64,000 nt of DNA from SMYC01 sp965197495 (GCA_965197495.1 OZ240210.1:372001-436000); one strand, 5' to 3'; numbered from the stretch's first letter, positions 26,211 to 35,882 are shown. Notes: generated by a model not told the origin, from the letters alone. A program made the numbers and translations.

Positions 26211-26296
26211 GATTGTAAAGCCTACGGCCCTTGGCTCGGTCGCAAACACAGACACTAAGCTGCTGATTTATGGTCTATTTCAAAAGGGCCGAGTTT
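26211..26296. repeat. Right end of the rve-type IS (solo)
   Basis: From CCAGACGATTGTAAAGCCTA through CAAACACAGACACTAAGCTG to GGGCCGAGTTTT, matching the last 90 bases of the IS copies but lacking the final GGCACAGGACGGGG. It cuts the small membrane-protein frame that follows. Confidence 0.8.
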
Positions 26297-26568
26297 TACT
26301 GAACGTTGACAGCTGGCCCCGTACCAACATTGGCAAAGCACAAGTAGTTTTGACCGGCGAGGGAAACGGCCGTGTCGCGCAAAACCGCATCGTCTGAAGT
26401 GTCGGCCGATCGCTTCAATACAACGCACGGTCGTGGCAATTGCTCCGCGGCCGCCCATGCAAGTTTCTTGGTGTCACGCGCATATCTCATTAAGACTATT
26501 AGTGTCCAAGAAAGTACCAGGAGCGTCAAAACGCCCACTGTCAAACTGAGACATTCATATGCGGTCAT
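26296..26568 (-). pseudogene. Small membrane protein, 3' truncated by an IS end
   Basis: From the ATG at 26568 the frame gives MTAYECLSLTVGVLTLLVL, one strong transmembrane helix, then a cytoplasmic segment rich in Ala/Thr/Ser. It ends where the rve-IS end begins. In the second EcsC locus only the first few codons remain (53470). Because the stop of the upstream EcsC gene has become CAA, the two are read as one open frame here. Family unknown. Confidence 0.6.
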
Positions 26569-26574
26569 CTGAGT

Positions 26575-27332
26575 CGATTGTCCCACGTCCGACAGAATCT
26601 CCTCGTCTGCTTCCGAGTAACGAGGCTCGAATCCCGGCCCCTCTGCTGGCTCGGCGGTCAGGTCAATGACGCCCGGCCCGTACTTCTTCGCCAAGAATCG
26701 TTCTCGATAGAGGTGGTAGGCCGCGTCGCAGACCCTCGCCGTATAGTACGCGTTGAAACCGCCTCCCACAGCCGCGCCCATGATCGGGACAGCCTGGGCC
26801 AGCTTGGCCTTCGTGAGACGTATGCCCAGTGCCCGCGCGATCTGCTGGACAACCTCTACAAATGCGTGCTCCTCCAGCGTCTTCCACGCTTTCTTCTTCG
26901 CGGCGTCAGCAGCGATTCTCGCCAACTGAGCCATCACAGGCGCTTTCGCCGCATCACTCGGGCTGGACGCCAAACCCAACACGTTCATGGCGAAGACGCG
27001 TTCTCGTTGAGAAGCAACGTCGAAACCGTAGTAGGTGGCGTATTCAGCGATCGCGCGAAGATTCAAGGTCACCAACGCTGGAATGTCGGCTATCAGTCCA
27101 GGAACTCCGGCGGCGCCGGCAGTCGCTCCCTCAGCGAACGCCAGCCCTGTGTACTTGGCGTCCAACCAACCGACCACCGCGTCGACCTGTTCCAGGTCGA
27201 GCTTGAAGACGTCTGCATGTCGATGAACGTCGTGCCCTTTTTCGCGAAACTCGACGTAGACAGCGTCGCGACGCACGGCCCAAGCGGCAGCGTCCCCGAG
27301 GACATGTAACGTGCCGGCGAGCGCCTTGGCGA
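26575..27332 (-). pseudogene. EcsC-family protein, copy 1 (N-terminus detached, stop lost)
   Basis: Covers residues about 64-315 of the intact copy at 53481-54428 with only a handful of substitutions (W for R in VVG[WR]LDAKYTG, E for K in LE[EK]HAF, A for V in LTK[AV]KLA, E for Q in GF[EQ]PRYSE). The first about 63 codons are not adjacent: they lie inverted at 27358-27587. The stop TAA is CAA, so translation would continue into the small membrane protein. Non-functional by inversion. Confidence 0.85.
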
Positions 27333-27357
27333 AGCTTCCGCAGTCGAGCAACATACA

Positions 27358-27587
27358 AACGTCCCCGCTGGTTTCGTGGGTGTTGGCTCGGGATGACTCC
27401 GACCAAGAGCGGTATGAGCGGAAAAGCCGTCGGACTACGAGAACCGGGCGCGCGAGCAGATCGTCGAGTGGAAGAAACCCGACCAGGGCTGGTTCGGCCA
27501 GACCATGCGCCAAATCGGTTGGCCCGTCGACCGCGTGCGGGCGCTGATCGGGAAAGCGGCCGCCGCAACGGGTCTGCATGACGTGCT
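27358..27587 (+). pseudogene. Inverted N-terminal segment of the EcsC gene copy 1
   Basis: The plus strand matches the start of the intact EcsC gene (minus-strand 54229-54460): WFGQTMRQIGWPVDRVRALI, GKAAAATGLHDVL. Orientation is opposite to the rest of copy 1, and 25 bases of foreign sequence with CTTCCGCAGTC separate the parts. Also a one-base insertion (GGAAAAGCCG for GGAAAGCCG). Confidence 0.85.
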
Positions 27588-27690
27588 ACGCGAGACACCG
27601 CGCTCTTCGATAGGTGCTCCTCACCGAGCAGTGGTTTCAGCGCTTTGCGGATCCCGCGGCTATTCACGCCCGACAAGTACGTCCCCTCGG
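27588..27690 (-). pseudogene. IS256-family transposase internal fragment
   Basis: Minus strand reads TYLSGVNSRGIRKALKPLLG, then EEHLSKSAVSRVAR, nearly identical to the transposase at 9144-10352 but with substitutions. It abuts the inverted EcsC segment. Confidence 0.8.
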
Positions 27691-27754
27691 AGAGCAGCTT
27701 GCTGCTAACCGAGCCCATTCACGGAGTGGGTGCTGGCAGATGCAGCTGGCAGGC

Positions 27755-29416
27755 TCACAGCGTTGCGACGAGCACTCGCTGTTTCTCCCAATCGTCGGGA
27801 AGCGGATGATGCAAGAGGTAGCTCGAGGTCAGCCCAACGGGCTGGCGGCCTTCGACAATGGCGCGGACGATGTCGGGTGCCAGGAAGGCATAGCGGATTG
27901 CCTTGCGCACGCGGTCCGTTGGGATGGCGTCTTCGGTGGCAATCTGCTCATAGGTTTTGCCTGCTTTGATTCGGTCGAGCCAGGAGAGGGCGTTTCTGAT
28001 ATTGCGCAGGAGTGTGCGGTCGACGGATTTCGTGGGGTTGCCCAGAACGAGCTTGGTCTCGACGCCGCGTCGGCGCAAGCGGAACGGTGCGTGGATGCGG
28101 AGTGCATCCTCGCGAATGTGATCGGGTTCCATAGACAGGCAAGCAGCGAACGTATTGCGGTCGAGCAGGATGGACATAGAGCCGGGGCTGATATCGACCC
28201 GCCGGATGAGACGGAGCAGGGTGGCTGCCGAGGCACTATCATTATTAGTACCGGAACACAGCCCGTCTAAAAAGCGACGCACCGAGGCGAGCTCTTGCAT
28301 CGTCGGAGTGTGGATCAGCGAGGCCGGGAAGGTCGTGGCATCCACATGCTGTCGGATGAGATGCACGACGGTCTGTTCCAGCATCGGGGCGGGCAGGCGC
28401 CAGCCGGAAAGGTCCTTTTGGCCACTGTGCTGGATGAGGCGCCGGGAGACGTAGTAGCGGAGCCGTTGCCCGTTCTTCTTTCTGGTGTGGCTCGGCGTCA
28501 GCCGGTCCCCGGTATCGTCGAAGAGCTTGCCGGCCAGTGGGGAACGGGCTGCACGGCCCTTCGTCGTGCGTCTCCTTGGTTTGGCAGCCCCTGCCTGCAG
28601 CTGCGCCTGGACCGCGTCCCAGAGCTCCGGAGCAATGATCGATGGATGCTGGCCCTCGTAGACACGCCTCTGGTGCCGGATGCGGCCGGCGTAGAGAGGA
28701 TTGGTCAGCAGGCAGTGGAGGTGTCCGCGACGGAACGGCAACCCGCCTGTCCGGGTTCCATCCGCGGCGAAGCGTCGCTTGGTGCGCAGCCTCAGACGGT
28801 CCGCCTCGGCCTTCACCTGCCGGAGCGTTCCGTGCTTCCGGTACAGCGCATAGAGCGTCCGGACCGTTTCGGCCTCAGCTTCGTTGATGCGCAGCGTGCG
28901 CTCGTCCTTCTCATAGCCTAGCGGTACGCGGCCGCCCATCCATAGTCCCTTGCGCTTGGAGGCAGCGACCTTATCGCGGATCCGTTCGGCCGTGACCTCG
29001 CGTTCGAATTGTGCGAAGGACAGCAGCATATGCAGCGTCAGTCGTCCCATGCTGGTCGCGGTGTTGAAGGACTGGGTCACCGAGACAAAACCGGTGCCGG
29101 CCACGTCGAGCCGGTCGACGAGCTTCGCAAAGTCGGAGAGGGAACGGGTCAGCCGGTCGACCTTGTAGACTACAATCTGGTCGACGAGACCGGCATCGAT
29201 GTCGGCGAGCAAGCGCTGCAGGCCCGGGCGCTCCAGGGTTCCTCCCGAGAGCCCCGCGTCCTCGTAGACGGTTGGCAGCAGCACCCAGCCCTCCGCTTTC
29301 TGGCTCGCGACATACGCGGCGCAGGCCTCTCGCTGCGCATCGAGGGAGTTGAACTCCTGCTCGAGACCCTCTTCCGCGCTCTTTCGCGTATAGATGGCGC
29401 AACGGATTTTCTTCAT
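27755..29416 (-). CDS. Large serine recombinase
   Basis: 553 residues. The N-terminal catalytic domain has IYTRKSAEEG with the nucleophile Ser near 13, VYKVDRLTRSLSDFAKLVDR and FAQFEREVTAERIRDKVAAS with the conserved Arg residues. A recombinase domain follows (KGLWMGGRVPLGYE to about 260), then a C-terminal region where the zinc-ribbon position lacks cysteines (SPLAGKLFDDTGDRLTPSHT), as in a known subfamily. It integrates or excises DNA between att sites. It starts one base after the stop of the DUF2924 gene, so both are one operon. The attachment sites could not be found by eye. Intact, so the element it belongs to may be functional or recently so. Confidence 0.92.
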   Translation of the reverse strand: MKKIRCAIYTRKSAEEGLEQEFNSLDAQREACAAYVASQKAEGWVLLPTVYEDAGLSGGTLERPGLQRLLADIDAGLVDQIVVYKVDRLTRSLSDFAKLVDRLDVAGTGFVSVTQSFNTATSMGRLTLHMLLSFAQFEREVTAERIRDKVAASKRKGLWMGGRVPLGYEKDERTLRINEAEAETVRTLYALYRKHGTLRQVKAEADRLRLRTKRRFAADGTRTGGLPFRRGHLHCLLTNPLYAGRIRHQRRVYEGQHPSIIAPELWDAVQAQLQAGAAKPRRRTTKGRAARSPLAGKLFDDTGDRLTPSHTRKKNGQRLRYYVSRRLIQHSGQKDLSGWRLPAPMLEQTVVHLIRQHVDATTFPASLIHTPTMQELASVRRFLDGLCSGTNNDSASAATLLRLIRRVDISPGSMSILLDRNTFAACLSMEPDHIREDALRIHAPFRLRRRGVETKLVLGNPTKSVDRTLLRNIRNALSWLDRIKAGKTYEQIATEDAIPTDRVRKAIRYAFLAPDIVRAIVEGRQPVGLTSSYLLHHPLPDDWEKQRVLVATL

Positions 29417-29417
29417 G

Positions 29418-29849
29418 TTAGACCTTGCGCTTGGGCGTCAGACCGAAAAAGCGTGGTCCAGACCAGTGGGTGCCGGTGATTTGCTTTGTGATGGCCGTGA
29501 GGGACGGATAGGTTTTGCCATCGAACCGATAGCCGTTGTCGATTACCTCGACCTGGTAGGTCCGGCCATTCCACTCGCGGACGAGATGGGTGCCGGCAGA
29601 AACGGACTCTGCGGGAGCGCCGGAGCTTGGTGTCTCGTTCGCCATGGCAGCCAGAGCGCGCCGGGTTGCGGCCGAAAGCCCGCCATGGGTCCGGCACTGG
29701 CGTTCGTACGCCAGAACACGGCGCAGGAAAACGCACGAGAGCGAGCTTGGAGGAGTAGCCCCAAAGGTTTGCTCCCAGACCCGCCGTAAGCTGGCGAAGT
29801 CCAAACCGTCCAAACCGACGTTTCGGCCAACCCCTGTATCCTGCGGCAT
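29418..29849 (-). CDS. DUF2924 protein associated with serine recombinase
   Basis: 143 residues beginning MPQDTGVGRN. The middle shows LRRVWEQTFGATPPSSLSCV and FLRRVLAYERQCRTHGGL, and the C-terminus LVREWNGRTYQVEVID, YPSLTAITKQITGTHWSGPR and FFGL, the full DUF2924 pattern. These genes regularly sit directly before large serine recombinases of this subfamily, as here, and the pair probably acts together; a recombination directionality role is speculation. The start at 29849 is the methionine matching family length; a longer frame from 29987 runs into repeat-like sequence. Confidence 0.88.
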   Translation of the reverse strand: MPQDTGVGRNVGLDGLDFASLRRVWEQTFGATPPSSLSCVFLRRVLAYERQCRTHGGLSAATRRALAAMANETPSSGAPAESVSAGTHLVREWNGRTYQVEVIDNGYRFDGKTYPSLTAITKQITGTHWSGPRFFGLTPKRKV

Positions 29850-29987
29850 CACCGAACGTTCGCTCTTGTGCTCGATAAAGTCCAGTCTAATGAGGGACTT
29901 CCGGGTGCGAAGTCCGCTGCCCGCAGCTCGCCCCGCAGCCGATTTGAGCCAGCCGTGCGCACCCCCGGTGGGCCTGTCGCTCGCCAC

Positions 29988-30117
29988 CCGCAGCCCAGGG
30001 GTCGGAAGCCAGCCCTGCGGTGCGAAATACCCTCGATTCTACGCGGATTCCAAGGGCGTCTAAGCTGCTGATTTGTGGTCTATTTCAAAAGGGCCGAGTT
30101 TTGGCACAGGACGGGGT
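29988..30117. repeat. 125-bp hybrid rve-IS right end (copy of 15100-15228)
   Basis: Shares GGGTCGGAAGCCAGCCCTGC through GGATTCCAAGGGCGTCTAAG and the IS right end to GGCACAGGACGGGGT with 15100-15228. It lies just upstream of the DUF2924/recombinase operon. Confidence 0.75.
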
Positions 30118-30120
30118 TAC

Positions 30121-30217
30121 CGGCTCGACCGGTGCCGGTGATCGCGACGAGCCACCCGGCCCCGAACGCCACGACTAGTGCGGCAATGCCAAGGGCAATC
30201 TTCAGCAATGAGCGCAT
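30121..30217 (-). pseudogene. N-terminal signal-anchor fragment of an unknown membrane protein
   Basis: From the ATG at 30217 the minus strand reads MRSLLKIALGIAALVVAFGA, GWLVAITGTG, a single hydrophobic helix of signal-anchor type, then breaks at the IS end at 30117. Too short to name. Confidence 0.45.
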
Positions 30218-30272
30218 GGCCGGATTATAGGCGATCCGCGCCGGGCTGGCCGAAGGTGGAGATCAGACCGGC

Positions 30273-30383
30273 TGTCGTCCGCAATAAAGAAGATCGCAAC
30301 TCGCTGCCCAGTCGGAAACACAGACACTAAGCTGCTGATTTATGGTCTATTTCAAATGGGCCGAGTTTTGGCACAGGACGGGG
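30273..30383. repeat. 94-bp MITE tip and rve-IS right end
   Basis: TGTCGTCCGCAATAAAGAAG (30273-30292) is a degenerate tip of the 94-bp MITE. 30312-30383 (GAAACACAGACACTAAGCTG to GGCACAGGACGGGGTC) is a rve-IS right end with a T for A change in CAAATGGGCC. Confidence 0.7.
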
Positions 30384-30827
30384 TCAAGGGCGCGTAGCGG
30401 CTCGCGTAGCGAGCGAACCCTGGACGCCGTCGAGCACTCCCGTACCCTCATGGAGTGGTGGCCGTTCTTGATATTTCATCGCGGTGGATTACGGATTAAA
30501 GTGATAAACAACACCTCCACCTCCGCTGGCGCACCCCTTCAGAGATGCTGGCCGCAGAATTGCGGCCAGCAATGCCCTCAGTGGGGTGGAACCTCTGAAA
30601 GACAAGCCCGCCCGAAGACGCGACGCGTGACCTTCTCGCCGCCGTACTGTTCGACGCTGGCCGGGTTCCCGCGACCGCCTTGATGGTGGTGGCCGCCCGT
30701 CACCTTTTACGATGCAGTCGCCTTCGCTAGGCCACCTCGCTGGTTCTGCGCTCAGGCTCGTAGTTCCAGAGGGAATAGTACAACAATCAGATCGTGAAGC
30801 CGTCTGTTTCGGAAATGGTCGAGCGTG
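30384..30827. other. Non-coding region with a strong hairpin
   Basis: TGCTGGCCGC (30546-30555) and GCGGCCAGCA (30562-30571) form a perfect 10-bp stem with a six-base loop, enclosed by pairing GCACCCC/GGGGTG. A structured RNA, terminator or repeat are possible. No gene otherwise supported; it is the 3' flank of the ABC exporter gene. Confidence 0.45.
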
Positions 30828-33800
30828 CTACTCAGCTGCGGCGCTTGCGAGCTGCCGGCCAACGAGCTGGCTGTACAACCCGCGGCGGGACAGGAGCTCG
30901 TCGTGCGTGCCCGTTTCGACGACGTGGCCGGCGTCGAGGACGACGATTTGCCCGGCGTTGCGAATGGTCGACAGGCGGTGCGCGATGACCACGGTGGTGC
31001 GATTCGCCATGAGCTCTTCCAGAGCCCAGCGTACCGCCTGTTCGTTCACGGCGTCCAGATGCGACGTGGCCTCATCCAGGATCAGTATCGGCGCATCCTT
31101 GAGAAACGCACGCGCGATAGCTACCCGTTGTCGTTGTCCGCCAGAGAGGCGAACTCCACGCTCACCGACCCGGGTTTCCAGACCTTCTGGCAGTGCATCG
31201 ACGAACTCGGCAAGGGCCGCACGCTCCACCGCCTGGCGAATATCCTCTTCACTCGCATCCGGGCGCGCCAGCAAGATATTCGCGCGCAGGGTTTCGTTGA
31301 ACAAATAGGTATCCTGGGTTACTAGCGCGATTTGATCACGTAGCGCATCGAGCTTGTAGTCCCGCAAGCTCACACCGTTCATGCGCACCTCGCCCTTCTG
31401 GGGATCGAAAAAACGCATAAGTAGATGCGCGGCGGTGGTTTTACCGGCGCCGGAAGATCCCACGAGTGCCACCGTGCTGCCCGCCGGCGCGGAAAAGCTC
31501 GCGTCCTCAAGCGCCAGACGACGGTTGGAGAAGTACGAGAAATCCACGTCTGAGAAATCCAGAGAGGCGCCTCCGCGCACGACGGGAAGCGCTACACCGA
31601 GCCCGTCGGCGACCGCGACCTTTTCGTTGTGCACGGCGTACAGCCTGCGGGTCGCACCAAGGGTATCGGCCAGTTGACGGCCGATGTGGGCGATTTCGGA
31701 AACCGGCAGGAATGCCGCCATGGCGAGCAACGTGAGCAGCGGCAGCGTGCCCGCGGCGAGTTCTCCGGCCGCCACCAGCCGGGCGCCGGTGACGACGATG
31801 GCGAGACCACCGAGGCCGGTGGCCACTTCCAGCAGTGCCATCTGGACGGTGAGATCTCTGAAGAACGGTACGCGCAGGCTCAGGTTGCGATTGGTACGCG
31901 CAACCATCTCGGCCTTGCGCCGCGCGACGTACTCGAAGGCGATGATCTCGTTGAGACCCTGGATGGTGTCCACCACATGGGCATTGAGATCCGCGAGCGC
32001 CTCCCGGGCCCGGGAACCCAGGGTATCGATGCGGGCGCGCATGAAAAAGGGGCTCAGGGCGACGATGAACACAAACGGCAGCAGCGCGATCGCCATCGGC
32101 CAACCGAAGTACGACAGTGTTGCGAATACGAGCGCGGGAACGAGGACCGCAACCAGCGCCGGCGCCACCGTGTGCGCAAAAAAGTATTCCACCAGCTCCA
32201 CGTCATGGGTCGCCATCGCGACCAGGTCGCCAGTGCGGCGCCGCAGCAGGTAGGCCGGCGCCAGCTTGTCGAGCTTCTCGAACAGGGCGATGCGCATTTC
32301 CGCCAGCATGCGAAAAGCCATGTCATGGGCGAGCCAGGACTCCGTCCAGTGAAGAATGCCCGCGAATGGGGCTATCACGGCAAGAACTACCAGGTAATGT
32401 TCGAAGGGTGCGTCGTTTTTGACCGCGGCCACCACCAGCGCGCTCACGACGCCGACGCCGATCAATGCAAATACGCGAGTAACACCGAAAAAGAACACCA
32501 CTGTCAGCTTGCCCTTCCATGGCTGCACGTGACGAAACAGCTCGCGGAACGCGTCAAGCCAACCCATGCCCTCGGCACGCAGGATGGCGTCCGTCGGCTC
32601 CAGGTGCGCATTCTCCGCCTCGTCGACACTTTGTGCGGCGGGCGCGCGATCCTCGGCCGGCCTGCCGAGGGCGAGCGTGGTGTAGGCACGGGCGCTCTCT
32701 GCGGCCTGGGCCGCCATCAGCGAGTGATAAACACCGCCCGCTTTCATGAGACTCGCGTGGCTGCCAGTCTCCACAAGCCGCCCCTGCTCCAGTACCAGCA
32801 GCCTGTCGGCACCGATGACGCTCGACAGGCGATGGGCGAAGATGAGCGTCGTGCGGCCCTGCATGAGCCGATCCAGGGCCTCCTGGATGATCGCCTCGTT
32901 CTCCGCATCCACGGCGGAGAGCGCCTCGTCGAGAACGAGTATCGGCGCGTCGCGCAACAACGCCCTGGCGATGGCGACGCGCTGGCGTTGCCCGCCGGAC
33001 AACCGAATGCCACGCTCGCCGACGATAGTCCGATAGCCCTGGGGGAGCTGACTGATGAAGCCGTGGGCGTTGGCGGCGCGCGCAGCCGCTTCCAGCTCTT
33101 CCTGGCTCGCGTCGGGTCTGCCGAATCGCAGATTTTCTTCGACGCTGCCGTGGAACAGATAATTATCCTGATTGACGACAGCGATGTTGCGATGAATGTC
33201 GCGCGGGTGAAGATTCCGCAAATCGCGCCCGCCGATGCGCACGGTGCCCTTCTGCGGGTCGTAGAAGCGCGATAGAAGACGCACGATGCTCGACTTGCCG
33301 GAACCACTCGCGCCCACGACTCCTACGCGCTCCCCGGCGGCCAGGTGGAAGCTCAGATCCTGGTGGGCCTGTCGCCGCCCACCCGGGTAAGCGAAGCTCA
33401 CGTGATCGAAGCTGACCGTGGGCACCAGGGCTTCCTCCGCCGCCACGATGTCGTCGCGCGGAGTAATCGCGGGCTTTGCATCCAGCACCGCGAATATTCC
33501 CTTGGCCGAGGACAATCCGACCATGCCCTGGTGCAGCAGTGCGCGCAGATCGCGCTGGGGTCTGTAAACTTCGATTCCCATCATGAGGACGATGAGCAGC
33601 ACCTCCAGGCTCGTGCTTCCAGCGCTCACGCGGTAGGCACCGTAGCCGAGGGTCGCTGCCGCCCCCACGGCGAGGCCCGTATCGACGATGCCACGGGAAA
33701 GCGAATTGGTGGCGAGCACCCACATGGTGGCACGAAAAAGCTCGTGCGCCTTGTGGGCCAGGAGCCTCGCGCGGGCGGCACTCTGGCCGAAGGCCTTGAG

Positions 33801-34421
33801 GGTGGCGAAGCCCTGAATTGCGTCCAGAAACTCTGCCGCGAACGCCGCATAGGCCTTCTGGCGCCGCAGGCTGTTGCTGCTGTCCCACTTCTGGAAGACC
33901 GACGGCGCGATGAGCGTGACCAGGGCGAAGCCGAACATCACCAGGGCCACGGGGAGATCCAGGGTCGCAATCAGCGCAAAGACGATCACCGGCGTCAGCG
34001 CCGCGACGAATAGCTGCGGCAAGTACTGGCCGAAGTAGGTTTCGAGTTGCTCGACCCCGTCGACCATGGCAAGCAGCACGTCGCCGGTGCGCTCGAGGCC
34101 GAAATGGGCGGGACCCAGCTCGACGATCTTGTCGAACAGGCGCTCGCGCAAAGCGAGCTGCACGCGCGCCGCCGTGCGGTGGGCGATCATGTTGCGCCAA
34201 TACTCGAGGACGCCCCGAAGCCCCATGACCACTGCCACCAGCGCCACCGGCAGGATCAGCGACTCCGCTGGCGCCCCGGCGAACACCTGGGCCAGGAGCC
34301 AGCCGAGCAAAGCCAGCCGGCCGATGCCCACCAGGGCGGCCAGCAGGCCCACGCATACGGCGCCGGCAATGCGCCAGCGCAGACCTTCGGTGAACCGCCA
34401 GAGTCGACTGTCGAGAAACAT
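30828..34421 (-). CDS. Fused double ABC exporter, CydDC-like
   Basis: 1197 residues made of two complete half-transporters. Half one: six-helix membrane domain (about 15-310), nucleotide-binding domain with Walker A GASGSGKSS near 370, signature LSGGQRQRVAIARALL, Walker B ILVLDEALSAVD. Half two: membrane domain about 620-900, Walker A GSSGAGKTT near 987, a second LSGGQRQRVAIARAFL and ILILDEATSHLDAV. The order matches CydD and CydC fused in one chain; such proteins export glutathione/cysteine or other small molecules across the inner membrane. The substrate here is not deducible, and no cytochrome bd genes are nearby. Complete and without stops; alone between repeat debris and an IS5-like remnant just upstream of its start. 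Confidence 0.88.
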   Translation of the reverse strand: MFLDSRLWRFTEGLRWRIAGAVCVGLLAALVGIGRLALLGWLLAQVFAGAPAESLILPVALVAVVMGLRGVLEYWRNMIAHRTAARVQLALRERLFDKIVELGPAHFGLERTGDVLLAMVDGVEQLETYFGQYLPQLFVAALTPVIVFALIATLDLPVALVMFGFALVTLIAPSVFQKWDSSNSLRRQKAYAAFAAEFLDAIQGFATLKAFGQSAARARLLAHKAHELFRATMWVLATNSLSRGIVDTGLAVGAAATLGYGAYRVSAGSTSLEVLLIVLMMGIEVYRPQRDLRALLHQGMVGLSSAKGIFAVLDAKPAITPRDDIVAAEEALVPTVSFDHVSFAYPGGRRQAHQDLSFHLAAGERVGVVGASGSGKSSIVRLLSRFYDPQKGTVRIGGRDLRNLHPRDIHRNIAVVNQDNYLFHGSVEENLRFGRPDASQEELEAAARAANAHGFISQLPQGYRTIVGERGIRLSGGQRQRVAIARALLRDAPILVLDEALSAVDAENEAIIQEALDRLMQGRTTLIFAHRLSSVIGADRLLVLEQGRLVETGSHASLMKAGGVYHSLMAAQAAESARAYTTLALGRPAEDRAPAAQSVDEAENAHLEPTDAILRAEGMGWLDAFRELFRHVQPWKGKLTVVFFFGVTRVFALIGVGVVSALVVAAVKNDAPFEHYLVVLAVIAPFAGILHWTESWLAHDMAFRMLAEMRIALFEKLDKLAPAYLLRRRTGDLVAMATHDVELVEYFFAHTVAPALVAVLVPALVFATLSYFGWPMAIALLPFVFIVALSPFFMRARIDTLGSRAREALADLNAHVVDTIQGLNEIIAFEYVARRKAEMVARTNRNLSLRVPFFRDLTVQMALLEVATGLGGLAIVVTGARLVAAGELAAGTLPLLTLLAMAAFLPVSEIAHIGRQLADTLGATRRLYAVHNEKVAVADGLGVALPVVRGGASLDFSDVDFSYFSNRRLALEDASFSAPAGSTVALVGSSGAGKTTAAHLLMRFFDPQKGEVRMNGVSLRDYKLDALRDQIALVTQDTYLFNETLRANILLARPDASEEDIRQAVERAALAEFVDALPEGLETRVGERGVRLSGGQRQRVAIARAFLKDAPILILDEATSHLDAVNEQAVRWALEELMANRTTVVIAHRLSTIRNAGQIVVLDAGHVVETGTHDELLSRRGLYSQLVGRQLASAAAE

Positions 34422-34543
34422 CCTGGCGCACGATAACCCCGGGGCCGGGTACCCGCAAACGACCTTTTCCAGGCCAGCCCATGAGTCATTCTCATGCGAC
34501 CCCTCGCAGGGCCGGCAGCCTCAGACGAGCGGTGGGATTTCGT

Positions 34544-35220
34544 TGCCTTGGTGCACAACTCGCGATCTCGGTCCACAATTGTCCTATACTCGCGGATTCG
34601 AGGTTCCCCATGACCATTTTCAAACGCACTCAGCGGAAGTATGCGAAGAAGGCCTATCGCTTGAGGAATTGGCGTGAATATGAGGCGGGTCTACGCGACC
34701 GCGGGAGCCTGACCGTCTGGCTCTCGCTCACCGACGGCAAGCTTGTGAACTGGGACGCGCCCCGGCCCAGGAGGAGGAAACCGGGCCGCCAACGCAAGTA
34801 CTCGAACCACGCCATCGAGACAGCTGTCACCCCGGGGCATGGTGTTTCATCTGTCATCCAGGCAGAGCGAGGGATTGCTGCGATCGTCGTTCGCTCTGCT
34901 GAAGCTAGACCATGATGTGCCCGATCACACCACGATCTCGAGGCGCAAGGCCAAGCTGGGTAAGGTCCCCTTCTACCAAGACACAGAATCGGGCTACAGC
35001 AAACGGAGCAAAGACGAGACAACGTTCCATCGCTACAAGGCCATCGTGGGCTCAGCGATGCGAGCGAGAGGGTTGGCGGCACAGAGAGTCGAGGCAAGGA
35101 TCGGGTGCAAGATTCTGAACACCATGACGGCGCTCGGGATGCCTGATAGCGACATGATCGGATGATGGGAGTCGGGGCCAAGCGAGCTCTCGGCCTCTAT
35201 GGGAATTGTGCACCAAGGCA
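34544..35220 (+). mobile_element. IS5-like element remnant with perfect 15-bp terminal repeats
   Basis: TGCCTTGGTGCACAA (34544-34558) and TTGTGCACCAAGGCA (35206-35220) are perfect inverted repeats. The transposase between them has lost its middle. A distinct member of the family, with tips different from those at 20641. Confidence 0.85.
34610..35165 (+). pseudogene. IS5-like transposase with internal deletion and frameshift
   Basis: The N-terminal part reads FKRTQRKYAKKAYRLRNWRE and RRKPGRQRKYSNHAIETAV; the frame then shifts near 34840 and continues HLSSRQSEGLLRSSFALLKL, VPDHTTISRRK. The region holding the first two Asp residues is deleted (junction near 34970), and the C-terminus resumes FHRYKAIVGSAMRARGLAAQ to the stop. 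Inactive. Confidence 0.85.
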
Positions 35221-35330
35221 GCTGATCGGAGCGTTTTTTGACGTGGTAACCATCTGTATCTCAAATGGTTAGATGGCAATCCCCTGTTCCGAAATAACAG
35301 GGAATTTGAGATGACCGAACAGGTGTTTCC
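35221..35330. repeat. AACAGGGAATT repeat block
   Basis: Shares GACGTGGTAACCATC, CAAATGGTTAGATGGCAAT and CCCTGTTCCGAAATAACAGGG with 2475-2560. It cuts the TonB-receptor fragment that begins at 35331. Confidence 0.7.
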
Positions 35331-35882
35331 GGTGAACTCCGATCCGTTCAACGAGTCCGTGTTGAGGCCGCGCGCGATGACGACGTTGCTGCCGCGCGCG
35401 CCCTGGTCGACCACGGTCAGGCCGGGGATCCAGCGTGACAGCTCCGTCAGGTTTCCGATAGCACGCCGCTCGATCTGGGCCCCGGTCACGGCCGAGATGC
35501 TCATCGGCACCTGCTGCAACGGCTCCTCAATGCGGGTCGCCGTCACGACCACCGCCTCCTCGAACGTGGCGAGGCGCAGCGTGGTTGCCGGCAACTCCAC
35601 CGGAGCGGCCCCGACGGCAACGCCGGCCACCGTCACCGCGCCGAAGCCGCTCAGGGAGACGGTCACCGTGTAAGTGCCAGGAGCAAGGCCTGTAAACTCG
35701 AACCGTCCGCGCGCGTCCGCCTGCACCTCGCGCGGTGTACCTAGGGCGTCACTCAGAGTGACCGTCGCGCCGGGTAACACCGCGCCGGTCGCATCGACGA
35801 CCACGCCCGCGATCTGACCAGATTGCGCAGCGGCGGATCCCCCATCCATCATGCAAATGACCAATCCGAGCGACGCTGCACA
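35331..35882 (-). pseudogene. N-terminal part of a TonB-dependent receptor with carboxypeptidase-like domain
   Basis: After a signal-like segment (AASLGLVICMMDGGSAAAQS) comes a carboxypeptidase-regulatory-like domain (GQIAGVVVDATGAVLPGATV to TLRLATFEEAVVVTATR) and the start of the plug (QVPMSISAVTGAQIERRAIG, LTELSRWIPGL). The barrel is missing beyond the repeat at 35330. The start of the open frame comes from IS sequence upstream. Confidence 0.85.

Noticed and set aside
30384..30827. Group II intron or integron attC site
   Set aside because: A strong hairpin exists, but no reverse transcriptase, domain V motif or integron R'/R'' core sites were found.
31629..33275. 548-codon open frame on the plus strand opposite the ABC exporter
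   Set aside because: It lies wholly antisense to a gene with complete Walker and signature motifs; GC-rich third positions create long antisense frames. No motif is visible in the translated product.
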